Below are positions 9,685 through 19,887 of a stretch of 64,000 nt of DNA, in pieces. The notes below the pieces were generated by a model. The model was not told where the DNA came from. It saw nothing but the letters and a program-made list of their open reading frames with translations, and did not search any database. Each line of letters opens with the position of its first letter. Position 1 is the stretch's first letter. The position numbers and the translations under genes are program-made. This DNA comes from Poteriospumella lacustris. Its lineage: Eukaryota > Sar > Chrysophyceae > Chromulinales > Dinobryaceae. The stretch is taken from contig SMOI01000055.1 in assembly GCA_008000375.1 (NCBI GenBank), positions 86,529-150,528 of the forward strand, given 5' to 3'.

Positions 9685-12019
9685 CTAGTAGCCATAGTCG
9701 TAGTCGTATTTGCTATCGTACGCTCCGCCGCTCGCTGCCGCCTTCGCGTGCGACTCATCCGCTGGCTCGGCATATGCCATGGCGTACGCCTCGGCTACTA
9801 CGGCCACATTGGTGCCGTACTTGCCGTCTGCATAGCCGCCGTGTCCGCTTCCGTCCGTCGCCGATAGCGACTCCCCGCGCTGTACTCGCGCCTTCGCGTC
9901 CAGGAGCACTTGTAGCGTCTACATCGCACCAGCACAACAGTGACTTACGTGGGCTCCACATGATTGCAGCGCGGCCCCACCCACCACTTACCATGAAATT
10001 CGTCTTCTGGTTCGTCAGCGCACCCGCGTTCTCCTTCAACTCTTTCTGTCGCTTGCGCAACTGCTTCGTCAGCTGGTCCTGTTGCGCCAGCTTGTTCGCG
10101 TACAGCTCTTTCAGCGACGCGAAGTCGCGCATCAAACGGCCCTGTCCCGCTTGCCACTTCTTCTCTTGTTCCACCCGCGACAAGCGAATCTTCGAAATCG
10201 ATATCAGGTTCTGCAGCTGATGGTACCGCGACTCTTCGCGGAGGCACTCGTCTTGGAACTGCGTGCAATCCTTCTCCAGGCTCTGCTTCTCCATGTCGAG
10301 ACCCACGGCTACCTTCTCGTACGAAAGCTTCTTCTCCTGGTATTGCGACTCCACATCCAGATACTCTTGTCGCACGCTCTTCAGCTCCGCAATCAGCGGC
10401 TGCAGCTGTTGCTGTTTGTTCTTGAACTCGCGCGTGATCGACTCGACCATCGCCGAAATGTCTTCCAGCGTCGCGCCTTTCAGTTGATCGATCTCGGCGG
10501 TCTTCTCCGTCATCTCGATCAATGCACGCTGCGTCTCGCGATAGCCCTGTAACAACAATCACAGCAAACACACACACCAACACAGTCACACGTCAGATAC
10601 GGCTCCATCTCCAGTCTCACCACCGTCGCCACGTACCTCGACGCCCTTTTGCTTCTCCAAATCCGTCAAGAACTGCTCCAGATTCGCGTCTCGACTGCGC
10701 AGAATCGACTCCGTGCGCTGCAACACCACCAGCTCGTTCCGCATACCCGCCAGCTCTTCGCGCATTCGCTTGTACACGTCGATCTTCTCCTTGACCGCCT
10801 GTCCGTACTTCTTCAGCTCCGCCTTCGAGATGCGTCCGGCGCCGCCGCCCTGCATTTCCGCCTGCTGGCGCTGGCGGATCTCCGCCTCTTTCTCTTCGAT
10901 TTGGCGCTCCAGTCGTCGGGCCTCTTCCTGCAACGTGTCGGCTTCCTCCTCGCGCTCGCGCAACTTGCGCATCGCCATCGCCGACGCTTGCCGCGACACG
11001 ACCAACTTCGTGTTGCGCTCCACCGCCCCATCGAGACGCTCCGTCAGCGACGCCACTGTATCTTCCAACTCGTGAACCTGGTCGCGCTTGAATTGCACAT
11101 CGTCCTCCGTCGCTGGACGGTCGGCGTTGTCCCACGACTGCAGCTTCTCCAAATGCATCTCGCGCTCCGCAATGACGCGTTCGATGCCGTCGCGTCGATC
11201 CTGCAGCTCCTTCACGTCATGCGACAGCTTCGTCAAGATCTGCTCCGCCGACTGCGATTGAATACCGCTCGACTTCAGCTCTTGCAGCCGCCGACTCGCG
11301 TCCGAATAGCGCATCTCCGTCTCCTGCGCCGCTCGGCGATGCTCGCGCAGACGCTCGTGGTTCATCACTTCGTTCTCTTGTTCCTTACGCAACGCTGATG
11401 TCGCGCGCAACATCTCCTGCAGTCGGTCTTCGTCCACATTCATGTCCTTCTTCATTTTCTGGATTTTGTTCTGCAGCTGTGTCCGGTCGTTCTCCAACTG
11501 AATGATCTCCTGCTTCAAGTCCGACGGCTTCACCCCCGATGCACGAACCTGCTCTGCTCCCTTGTGCACTTCTTTGAACTCCGTTTGAAGCTCCTTCAGA
11601 CGCTGTTGCAGGTCCACAATCAAGTCATCGTTGAGGAACTCCGCCGGAATGTCCAGCGGCATCAAGAACCGCGCCAGATATGCGCGTTTGCTCAAGTGAT
11701 CGAACTTCGACAAGCACCAGTGCATGATGGTGTAGATGATGTCCTTGTCTCCGCTGTACAACAGGTTCTGGAAGTCCTCCATCTGGTCCTCGGGAATGTT
11801 GAACTTCATCACCGTCAAAAACGCCATGATGCGACTGATGCGAAAGTCCACCGGCTCCTTGAAGATGCCCTCCTGCTCCGAGTCCACTGCCACAACGATT
11901 TCGCACACCAAGTCCAGCAACTCTCCGCCGGTCTTACTGTCCAGCTCCGTCATGGTGGAGATGCCCTTGTTGAACGGAGGATGGTTCAACGCATCAACGA
12001 TAAAGGAAATCTTTTCCAT
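9685..12019 (-). CDS. IFT81: Intraflagellar transport protein IFT81, right copy
   Basis: This mirrors the left copy: exons 12019-10637, 10546-9992 and 9918-9685, 723 residues, predicted protein identical to the left copy. The only coding difference seen is one silent Tyr codon near the stop (9694). Four further differences sit in intron 1. It has the same CH-like N-terminus, coiled-coil body and Tyr/Asp-rich tail. It lies 370 bp downstream of the VIP1 gene on the same strand, so its promoter overlaps the VIP1 3' flank, whereas the left copy follows the GT4-like gene; the two copies may be expressed differently. Confidence 0.95.
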
Positions 12020-12389
12020 GGTCGTGGTCTTTCAATGGATAGCTCTGCCGCGACAAATATACTTTCGAAGAGAAATACACACACAAAGAGAGAAACACCA
12101 GGATATAAGCCAATTTCTTGTGTCCTTTTCTGGTGGAAAGAATCGGCCTTGATTTGATACGAACAGAACCAGAAGCGAGCGCTATTTCAGCGCAGCAGCG
12201 GCGAAACGTTTCTTTTTTCAAATTTCGGCTTCATGACACGACGACGACGACGAGTAGAACAACCGTTTCAGTTTAGGAGGAGATGGGAGGAGGAGAGAAA
12301 CGTCATCAACGATACTTAAGTGTGGTCAATTACAACACTGGTTAGTGGATATGCTACATTAGCATGGGCAGAGAAGGCAGAGAGCGGTG
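12020..12389. other. Intergenic, IFT81 (right copy) promoter and VIP1 3' end
   Basis: 12020-12253 mirrors 6792-7025. Beyond 12253 similarity to the left flank falls sharply, with patches such as the inverse of aatgtagcatatcc near 12347-12360. No gene seen. Confidence 0.6.
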
Positions 12390-15300
12390 TTAACGTGGCT
12401 GCTGAGTGCTGTTGGAATCAGCGGTCGGTCCCGATGCCGATGCCGATGCCGGCGGAGGAGACGGTGGCACGTAGAAGTCGGACGCGAGATACAGCGAGTC
12501 CTTCAAACGGCGGTTCTCGATGTCACTGAGCGATCGCTGAACAACGATTACATCGCCATTTGTAGTGCTGGTGGTAGTCACAACGCCCGGGGCCCCAGCA
12601 TCGGTCGCTGCATTGGTCGCACCCGTCATCCCCGTGCCCGGAGTGGTCGCCTCGGACATCAGCTGCAGATCGTAGTCACCTGCCGACTGCTGCGACGAGG
12701 TGGAAGGTCGCTGGTGTGGGCTGGCAGGAACCGCAACACTCAACTGCGACGATGAGGCATCAACGGTCACCGGCGACGCCTTCACCACTGTGACCGTGCC
12801 GTTACCTCCCGCAACACTCGCACTGCTGTCCACAATCAAGACGCCAGCAGCCGCTGCCGCCGTCGGAGTTGCCGCTAAGACGCGCGATTCACTGACGAGA
12901 CCTAAGTCTGACGTGGCGCGATCACGGTCCAACAAAACGATGTTGTCCGCCGACAAGGATCCTGTGCGCTTTCGACTGCTCGCCGGGTTCGAAAATGACG
13001 TCGACGCGGTCATCAGCTGCGAAGGCGACGTGGTCGTGATCGGTGGTGGTGGTGGAGGTGGCACATCGGACGATGGTGCAGCGGGGGCTTCAGCGACAGT
13101 AGCTGGTGCCACCGGACTGTCATTTTGAGGCGGTGCGGCGGAAAAGGGGGCAACAGACGATGCTGCGTCTGCTGAAACGGGAGGGGCATCAGCAGCCGCG
13201 ACCGTCTCCGCTGATGCGCCTACAGCAGATGGAAGCGAAGGCGGGGCGACGAATGCATTCGCCGCGGAAGTCGACAAGACCTCCGAACTTCCCAGCGACA
13301 CCGCCCGCTTCGCGGGAACGCGCAATGGCGTCGTCGTTGTGGATGAATCGCCACTGCCAGCTGTGGCTCCTGCAGCGGCGGTCGTGGTCGAGGCGGTGAA
13401 GGTGGATGGTGATCCTTGGAAGACGCTGTGCATTTGCAATTGTTGTTGTTGCTGTTGATGCAACTGGGCAGCGATGGCGCGACGCGTCAACAAGTCCAAT
13501 TCTTGTTGACGGCTACGGGAAATACTCGTGGCGCTGCCACTGAGACCGCCACCCATCGAACCGTCTCCTGCTCCTGCTCCGGCTGCTACTCCTGCAGGCA
13601 TTGCAGAAGCGGTCTGGGGTGGATGCGAGTGATGCATCGGATGCAACGTAAACAGCGTCTTCTCCAAGCGCTCCCAATTGTCAGAGGCTTCGTCGATGTT
13701 CACGGTGACCGAATAATTGCGGCGCATGGGCAACGGTGACGACAAATCGTCCAATTTCGCGGGTTTCCACGCTTTGGAGGAATGACGCGACGCAAAGGCC
13801 GGACGCGTCGCTTGACCCGCATGGTCATCCGCGTCCGTACCAAAGTTGTAGCCCGATGCTTTCTTCGAGCCACCGCTACGTGTCAGCGATTGCCTCACCG
13901 GCGACGAATGGTTGGAATCAATGACTGGGTCTGGATCGGCGTCGACGACTTCGTGGTCATCGTCCACGAGACGGCGTTGACCATGCACAGATGAAGCAGA
14001 CATCGGTGGACGCTTACTGCTACCAGAAGAGGCGCCCGTCGAGGCCTGCATCGGTGTCGTGTGCTTGCTGCTGGTGGAGGTGGTGGGGACCGTGTTCGAG
14101 CGCTTCACCGACGACTGACGCGACAGAGACGACGAGGCGTTCGTTGACGGCGGAGGAGTCACGCAGCTCCCACGTCCTTCACCAACCGCGACACCGCCGG
14201 TGTCACCAGCATCGCCAGCGGTAGCCGAGACGCCCGTATCACCGGCGATATCATCGGTCGCACAGCAACAAGCGTCCCCCAGTTGCCCATCGGCCGCAGT
14301 GCCTGTTCCATGGGCCAGCGCATCATGCTCTTCACCATCGGTCTCTTGGCCGTCAGGATGCACCTTGAGCGTTCCATCGCTTCCATCGACCACTCCAAGT
14401 CCATCGCCGACGTCTTCAGACGGCAGCGGGGTCAAACGATTGACACTCATCTGGCCACTGGCCGCCAACAGCATCGCATTGGTCGTGTGCTTGTCCGTGT
14501 TGTGATACAATTCAATGGCATCGTCCAGACAGCCCAATAACTGATACAGATTCAACGATCGATCCAAATAGATGTACGGACCCAACAGATACGGCGAATC
14601 CAACGGTAACGTCGTCGTAGACATCACCACGGGATCGTGCTGCATCGATCCGGACGAAAACGACACTTCACAGGAGAACTTCCCACGTTCAATACGATCT
14701 TCAAACAAACGAATGACAATCTGGGACAGATACGAGACATTGGTGATCTCTTCCAGTTTGTCCATCGCTTCTTTGCCAAACGCAAACGGCGAATTGGGTT
14801 TGGGATAGCGGAAAACGTTCAAAATCGTATGCAAATGCGATTCCGACGTGAAATACAAACGAGTACGTACGACACGCCCAATGGAATTGATGCGCAAGTC
14901 TTCCGCATGGCTGTGGTCCAATTGAAACAGCATAGGATCTTGCCCATTTAGACCCGAATCTACACCCGACGCAATGGTCAGATCGTGTTTGATCTTCTCC
15001 AACAAGGCACCGCACATCTTGCTGCCAATGTACCGTTTGTCCGCAGCATCGATACCGTACTCCTGCGGCACGACCACCACTTCGAACAGCTTCGCCAGGG
15101 CGTACAACTCGTCCATTCCCGTGAAATTCAAGTGTTGATTGTGTAACACATCGTAGCGAATTATGTCGTACACGTCCGGTAGCTTCGTCAAATCGTATTG
15201 GTTCGTTTTCGACGAATAGAAGTCTTTGTGCAACTTCTTCCAACGCTCCAACATCAAATCGAAGGTTTCGTTCAGATACAACGTGTTCATGAAGCTTAAA

Positions 15301-18218
15301 TCTTCGGGTTCGGGTGAAACCACCGCGGTGGAAGGAGGGGCCGCAGTGGTGGGAATAGAAGCGGTTGCTTCACCAGCAGCGATAGCGCCAGAGGTATCGG
15401 TACCAGGCAACGTGACCTGCAACGGAGTAATTCCAGAGGGCGGCGTAGTACCTTCCGCAGCAAGCGTTGTCGTTGCACCATCGACAACGGCTACGGCTGA
15501 AGCATCCTCTCCCACGCCACTGTCACTTGTTCCAACCGTAGCCGCAACGGTAGCCGATGAAGGCGCAGCCGCAACAGGCCCAGGAAAGTTGATACCCACC
15601 ATATTCAAGGCGATCGGTGACGGTGCACTGACTGCCGTCGTGCTGTTGGACGCCGGTAGAATGTAATCCGTCATCACGAGACTGTCGTCAACGCACAAGC
15701 CACTTTCTTCCCGTCGAATGCATAAGAACTCCAGTTGCGTACAGATCTTATCAATCAAATAATGCATACGGCGCAATTTCTCCAACGGATTCCCCAAATC
15801 ATGAAACGCACGACGGGTCGTCTCGGAGCAACCCGGAACAATCTGCTCGATCAATTCATCGGTGACGTCTTGATCGACTTGCAACAGATTCAAATGTTTC
15901 TTGCACCGATCCATTTCTTCTTTCATTTCGAAATTGCCACCTCGATCCAACATCGTGCGGTTTTTCTCTTCAATGGTGACCAAACTGGCGAGAATCGGAG
16001 TCAATTGTCCTTCCAATTCCAACAAACCTTTGGTAAACGCCGCAGCCGTTTTCATGACACGTCCTTCATCCGAGGCTTTGATTTTCAAATCATGACGATA
16101 CGTCGCGTGCAATCGAAGAACACCGCCGTTGTCGTGATCCGGGTAATTCTCGTTTCGAAATCGTTCACCAAGCTTCTCCGCTTGCTCGCGACCCAACGGT
16201 GTCAAATCGCCACCCCACTTCAAAATCACTAGAATCTCGGTGGCAAGACCGGTGCCTTCACGAACGACTTTCTTCGTTTTCACCAACTGACGACGACGAG
16301 TTGGGGTGGCCGTCGAGGTCGTTCCCAGCACACTGGTCGCGTCTTCGCCAATGGGAACAATGGGAGAGGGTGTTGAGACACGCTCTTGACCAATTTCTGT
16401 GCCATTCACCGGCACCGTCGCATCCACTTCGGCAGTGTCTGGTGCACCGTCCGCTCCAGTGGCAGCAGCCTTCGGAGCAGCCAATTCAGACGACGATAAA
16501 CGAGTATCCACGACTGGAATGACGGACGTACTCGCTTCACGCGACAACACCAACGTTGAACGATTCCCTTCCAGCAGATCCACATCGCTTTCGCCATCAT
16601 CGGGGAGATCCACCCATTCCTCGGTCTCGACGATTTCATCTTCATCCCATTTCTGAGGTTTCATTTGCAATTTCCGATTGATACCCGAGATTTCCCAACG
16701 TTCGAGGACATCTCGCAATTGAATCAATTTGCGACGCAATTCGTTGGCGGTGTTTCGATCTTGAATGATGTCCCGCGTCACTTCCAAGAACTTGACCAAG
16801 CCACTCTTCGATTTGACCTTCAAATCTTTCTTCGGTGTTTTCACGTACGAATGGAAGTAATCCAGATAAAGTTGTTCCGAGATAACGACTTTGATCTTTT
16901 GCTTCGGGGTGCGATCGCCATGGCGAATGATGGCAATGACGGAACGTAATTCTTCTGTTTCGTAGCGACGTTGGTTGGCAGAATACAACGTGGGATTCGC
17001 GTATTCGAACTCGGAGACGATCGATGGGGAAGGACTAGGCGGTCGATTGCCACCGTGCACCGAGGAATTGGCTTCATCGGCGACAACTGTGGGGACATAG
17101 ACATTGTCCATCGCGGTAACGGACATGGATGTATCACGAGTACGGATGACCTTCGACGAACTGGGATGGGTTTGACTCAACGCCGGGGAGGGGACTCGTT
17201 TCGTTTGAATACTGGGAGGCAGCTGATATTCTTGTCGTAGATTGTTCAACATGATTTCAGTCAAGATTTGGGCGGCATCTTCGTAGTACTTGCGTGAGTT
17301 CTTCACGAAGGAAAAGCCGTTCACATCGCAACAGTACGATTTGCCTTGAACACGCAAGATATCGAACCCGCAAACGGTTTGACGGAATGCCTGCACGATC
17401 TTCCGTGCCATTTCCTTTTCAATAGGTGACAGAATCACAGGATAACGAACTTCTCTTCCTTCAGAGTCACGCTTCACACGGCCATCTACAACGGGGGATT
17501 TACGCGCCTCGGCATGACCGTATTCTGCACCAACGGTGTACACCTTGACGTCGGTTCCTTGAGTTGTCACGAATTCTTCGTAAATGTATGATCCTTCGCG
17601 ACGAATCTCATTGATATGGGGATAAAATTCAGCACTCTTATCTTCAACTTTGCGAAAGAGACGCTTACTACCTCCACCAGCGCTGATTGGATAGTAGATG
17701 TAGATGTTATGGTCTTCCGCGTACACCGGCTTCTCCACAAATGGCTTGTTGAGTTGCTCGCCGTTGATCATAATATACTCATCAAACTCTTCAATATCAT
17801 ACGTGTCGCCATTCTCGTCTCGAGATACGAAGACGTGACGGGGAACGTCAATGCCACATTGCTCCAACAAGTTGTACACTTTGCGACGATCTTGCAAAGT
17901 ACTTTCCATGCTCAAATCATTGATCAAGAATGGCTTCCGGAGTTTGATATACTCCAATGCCTTATCTGTGGGAAATTTGGTGGAATAAAAGGTGATCAAC
18001 ACCTCCACAACTGGCCAAGATTCGACAGGTTCGTTGAGGATGCATTCGTCACCAAAGATTCTAATTTCGAACAAATCACGAGGAAGACGATCAAGAATTT
18101 CCCTCATGGGCTTTGACTTAGTCTTTTTATCCATAGCGCAAATTCCAAGAACAATTTTCTTGGTGATACCTTTCCGGCTCTTGCGTCCGAATGGATTCGG
18201 AAACTTCCACTTAAACAT
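12390..18218 (-). CDS. VIP1: VIP1/PPIP5K-type inositol pyrophosphate kinase-phosphatase
   Basis: This enzyme phosphorylates InsP6 or 5-InsP7 at position 1 (kinase half) and removes such phosphates with a histidine-acid-phosphatase half. One exon, 1,942 residues. The first ATG of the conserved start (MFKWKFPNPFG) is at 18218. An ATP-grasp/RimK-like kinase domain spans about 15-345 (IVLGICAMDKK near the start; GFDILR and DVNGFSFVK at the end). The phosphatase motif RHGDRTP is near residue 431, and a matching later ESHLHTI is near 1124. Two long Ser/Thr/Ala/Pro-rich inserts (about 570-660 and 870-980) interrupt the phosphatase half, and a disordered tail of some 650 residues follows with a Gln run, poly-Pro and many Ser/Thr. 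The family is usually 1,000-1,450 residues long. Confidence 0.95.
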   Translation of the reverse strand: MFKWKFPNPFGRKSRKGITKKIVLGICAMDKKTKSKPMREILDRLPRDLFEIRIFGDECILNEPVESWPVVEVLITFYSTKFPTDKALEYIKLRKPFLINDLSMESTLQDRRKVYNLLEQCGIDVPRHVFVSRDENGDTYDIEEFDEYIMINGEQLNKPFVEKPVYAEDHNIYIYYPISAGGGSKRLFRKVEDKSAEFYPHINEIRREGSYIYEEFVTTQGTDVKVYTVGAEYGHAEARKSPVVDGRVKRDSEGREVRYPVILSPIEKEMARKIVQAFRQTVCGFDILRVQGKSYCCDVNGFSFVKNSRKYYEDAAQILTEIMLNNLRQEYQLPPSIQTKRVPSPALSQTHPSSSKVIRTRDTSMSVTAMDNVYVPTVVADEANSSVHGGNRPPSPSPSIVSEFEYANPTLYSANQRRYETEELRSVIAIIRHGDRTPKQKIKVVISEQLYLDYFHSYVKTPKKDLKVKSKSGLVKFLEVTRDIIQDRNTANELRRKLIQLRDVLERWEISGINRKLQMKPQKWDEDEIVETEEWVDLPDDGESDVDLLEGNRSTLVLSREASTSVIPVVDTRLSSSELAAPKAAATGADGAPDTAEVDATVPVNGTEIGQERVSTPSPIVPIGEDATSVLGTTSTATPTRRRQLVKTKKVVREGTGLATEILVILKWGGDLTPLGREQAEKLGERFRNENYPDHDNGGVLRLHATYRHDLKIKASDEGRVMKTAAAFTKGLLELEGQLTPILASLVTIEEKNRTMLDRGGNFEMKEEMDRCKKHLNLLQVDQDVTDELIEQIVPGCSETTRRAFHDLGNPLEKLRRMHYLIDKICTQLEFLCIRREESGLCVDDSLVMTDYILPASNSTTAVSAPSPIALNMVGINFPGPVAAAPSSATVAATVGTSDSGVGEDASAVAVVDGATTTLAAEGTTPPSGITPLQVTLPGTDTSGAIAAGEATASIPTTAAPPSTAVVSPEPEDLSFMNTLYLNETFDLMLERWKKLHKDFYSSKTNQYDLTKLPDVYDIIRYDVLHNQHLNFTGMDELYALAKLFEVVVVPQEYGIDAADKRYIGSKMCGALLEKIKHDLTIASGVDSGLNGQDPMLFQLDHSHAEDLRINSIGRVVRTRLYFTSESHLHTILNVFRYPKPNSPFAFGKEAMDKLEEITNVSYLSQIVIRLFEDRIERGKFSCEVSFSSGSMQHDPVVMSTTTLPLDSPYLLGPYIYLDRSLNLYQLLGCLDDAIELYHNTDKHTTNAMLLAASGQMSVNRLTPLPSEDVGDGLGVVDGSDGTLKVHPDGQETDGEEHDALAHGTGTAADGQLGDACCCATDDIAGDTGVSATAGDAGDTGGVAVGEGRGSCVTPPPSTNASSSLSRQSSVKRSNTVPTTSTSSKHTTPMQASTGASSGSSKRPPMSASSVHGQRRLVDDDHEVVDADPDPVIDSNHSSPVRQSLTRSGGSKKASGYNFGTDADDHAGQATRPAFASRHSSKAWKPAKLDDLSSPLPMRRNYSVTVNIDEASDNWERLEKTLFTLHPMHHSHPPQTASAMPAGVAAGAGAGDGSMGGGLSGSATSISRSRQQELDLLTRRAIAAQLHQQQQQQLQMHSVFQGSPSTFTASTTTAAAGATAGSGDSSTTTTPLRVPAKRAVSLGSSEVLSTSAANAFVAPPSLPSAVGASAETVAAADAPPVSADAASSVAPFSAAPPQNDSPVAPATVAEAPAAPSSDVPPPPPPPITTTSPSQLMTASTSFSNPASSRKRTGSLSADNIVLLDRDRATSDLGLVSESRVLAATPTAAAAAGVLIVDSSASVAGGNGTVTVVKASPVTVDASSSQLSVAVPASPHQRPSTSSQQSAGDYDLQLMSEATTPGTGMTGATNAATDAGAPGVVTTTSTTNGDVIVVQRSLSDIENRRLKDSLYLASDFYVPPSPPPASASASGPTADSNSTQQPR

Positions 18219-18666
18219 TGCAACTGAATAAAGCTCGGGGAGCAACACAAAACGCAGACGAAGGGGGGGGAGGGAGAGTAGCAAGGTGATCAAAAGAGAT
18301 CAGGAGACGAATAGGAACCAACTACCTCGTTTGGTCGCCCAATAGAAATGTGAACTGTGAACAGAATCACGATTTCTTTCGTAGCGCCGGGACCGCCCGG
18401 AAACCAGCAGCTTGACATGATGACGATGACGACGATGACGACGACGACACTGCTGATGGGGGATGCTTTTTCTTGCCATCAGAGTATGGAGTGCCATAAG
18501 CCTAACAACGGCCAGTAACATAGCACACTCACCATCAAAAGCTTCGACGAAGTAGTGGAATCTATAACGTGAACATGTAGTTTCTGTACCCAACTTCAGG
18601 CGCTGTTCCGAGTCATATGAATTAAATGAGACAGAGAAAGCGTTTACGTACGGATCGATGCTTTAA
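18219..18666. other. Intergenic, VIP1 promoter and zinc-protein 3' end
   Basis: Contains a purine-rich tract at 18259-18285 and a gac/gat trinucleotide repeat near 18418-18450 (CGTCGTCGTCATC on the VIP1 strand). An open frame of 97 codons at 18300-18593 has no credible start or similarity. No gene seen. Confidence 0.5.
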
Positions 18667-19485
18667 TTAGCGCTTGGCATCAATTTTACTGGTGACAAAC
18701 TGAAATGATGGAGCGATCCATTCTTTACAGGAGCATCGGCTTCCTACCCATGACCAGGCACCAACCCGAGATTCGCATTTTGGACAGTAAATCTTTCCTT
18801 CTTGTTCTTCGGATTTCATCACTAAATAGTCAGGCGCATCTTGAATAAATATTGAGGAACATTTTCCTTTCTTTGCTCCTTTGTGTGCAATTTGGTCGGC
18901 TTCAAACAGAACCGCACTGCAGATTCGACAACTGAAATACGTGGCACCATCATCGTCCTTTACCGGCTTTTCTTCAGCAGTCTCTTCAACACATTCCTTG
19001 TCCTCATTGACATCTACCTCTTCATCATCTTCGACCACGATATCGGCATGCTCACTGTCCCGACATAGGCTGAGCAACCAGCTGTTCGCAGGTTGAACCA
19101 GGACATCTTTTACTGCACGGGCACCATCAACAACCGACCGGGAGTACTGGGAAGAAATGCTACCGATATACTCTTCTAATCCTGCATATTCCTCAGCTTT
19201 ATCAACTGGAACTGACATGGTGGTTTGAATACCGACATAATACGGTTCTTCCGGGAACCGGACCGGGATGGTGAATACACATGATAGACAATTGCCATCG
19301 ATGGGATTGAAGCTGACTTGCAAAGGTCGCTGCGGAACATTTCCGTTCCTTAACTTAGACTCCACAATAGGCGTGAGAGACTTGACATTTTCAAAGCCAA
19401 AGGTTAAACGAAGGTTGTCTATCGCCTCCACCAACGGGCGAGTTCCGACACGGATTTGCCGTTGCACCTTTTCACGTCCATTCAT
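18667..19485 (-). CDS. Protein with DUSP12/YVH1-type zinc-binding domain, no phosphatase domain
   Basis: A 272-residue protein; the first ATG in frame is at 19485. The C-terminal 80 residues match the zinc-binding module of DUSP12/YVH1: a FSCRICSAVLF pair, a KCSSIFIQD segment, CPKCESRVGAWSW, then CSCKEWIAPSFQ. In YVH1 this module binds pre-60S ribosomes to release MRT4. The dual-specificity phosphatase domain and its CxxxxxR signature are absent. The first 140 residues form an unrecognised domain containing a FTIPVRFPEEP segment that faintly recalls RWD domains, followed by an acidic linker (EDDEEVDVNEDKE). It could be a ribosome-assembly or ubiquitin-related factor; the function is not known. 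It is head-to-head with the OTU gene, 402 bp between starts. Confidence 0.7.
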   Translation of the reverse strand: MNGREKVQRQIRVGTRPLVEAIDNLRLTFGFENVKSLTPIVESKLRNGNVPQRPLQVSFNPIDGNCLSCVFTIPVRFPEEPYYVGIQTTMSVPVDKAEEYAGLEEYIGSISSQYSRSVVDGARAVKDVLVQPANSWLLSLCRDSEHADIVVEDDEEVDVNEDKECVEETAEEKPVKDDDGATYFSCRICSAVLFEADQIAHKGAKKGKCSSIFIQDAPDYLVMKSEEQEGKIYCPKCESRVGAWSWVGSRCSCKEWIAPSFQFVTSKIDAKR

Positions 19486-19672
19486 TTTCCTCTCGATATG
19501 ATATCTCACTCACAAAGACCAATTTTGATTTCTTAACACACTGGCCACTTTCTCTTTCTGACACACTGCCCCATCCATCGACGTCGCTCCTTTTTTGGTT
19601 TTTCTTCGGCAATTTCGTCGGCGTCGCTCCATTCATTGCGATCGTCATCGTCCTCGTGTCATCGCCAAATTC

Positions 19673-19712
<40 letters not shown>

Positions 19713-19887
19713 CGGCGGTTGGGAACAACGACGAGTCCGTTACGAACGAAGTGGGAATCGAATGACGAATATCGCATGATGATCCACTTGCAAAACAAAA
19801 GAAACAGGATCACGGTTGTGATTTATCAGTCAGCTTGGACGATAGGTCTCGAACTTCTTAATTCGGGCTGAAGGACGCGATCTAAAC
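19486..19887. promoter_or_regulatory. Divergent promoter region with GATGAC microsatellite
   Basis: This region lies between two divergent start codons. It holds six perfect GATGAC units at 19675-19710 and a CGTCATCGTCCTCGTGTCATCG stretch near 19642-19663. Expression of the zinc protein and the OTU protease probably starts from here in both directions. Confidence 0.5.

Larger units (their letters stand above)
6792..12253. repeat. Giant inverted repeat (2,623-bp arms) carrying IFT81 twice
   Basis: The left arm 6792-9414 and right arm 9631-12253 are inverted copies; every paired position sums to 19045, so there is no indel in the arms. The centre is 9415-9630. I found five differences: 8420/10625, 8443/10602, 8446/10599 and 8461/10584, all in intron 1, and 9351/9694, a silent third-base change near the stop codon. 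Just outside and just inside the arms the sequence is still recognisably homologous but strongly diverged. Confidence 0.96.

Noticed and set aside
6792-12253. Palindrome as an assembly artefact
   Set aside because: Arms differ at five sites, the centre is not symmetric, and both flanks are unique genes with diverged homologous edges. This makes a simple mis-join unlikely, though only long reads can settle it.
18300-18593. Minus-strand frame of 97 codons upstream of VIP1
   Set aside because: It lacks a good start, contains the trinucleotide repeat translated as His/Arg, and occupies the VIP1 promoter region.
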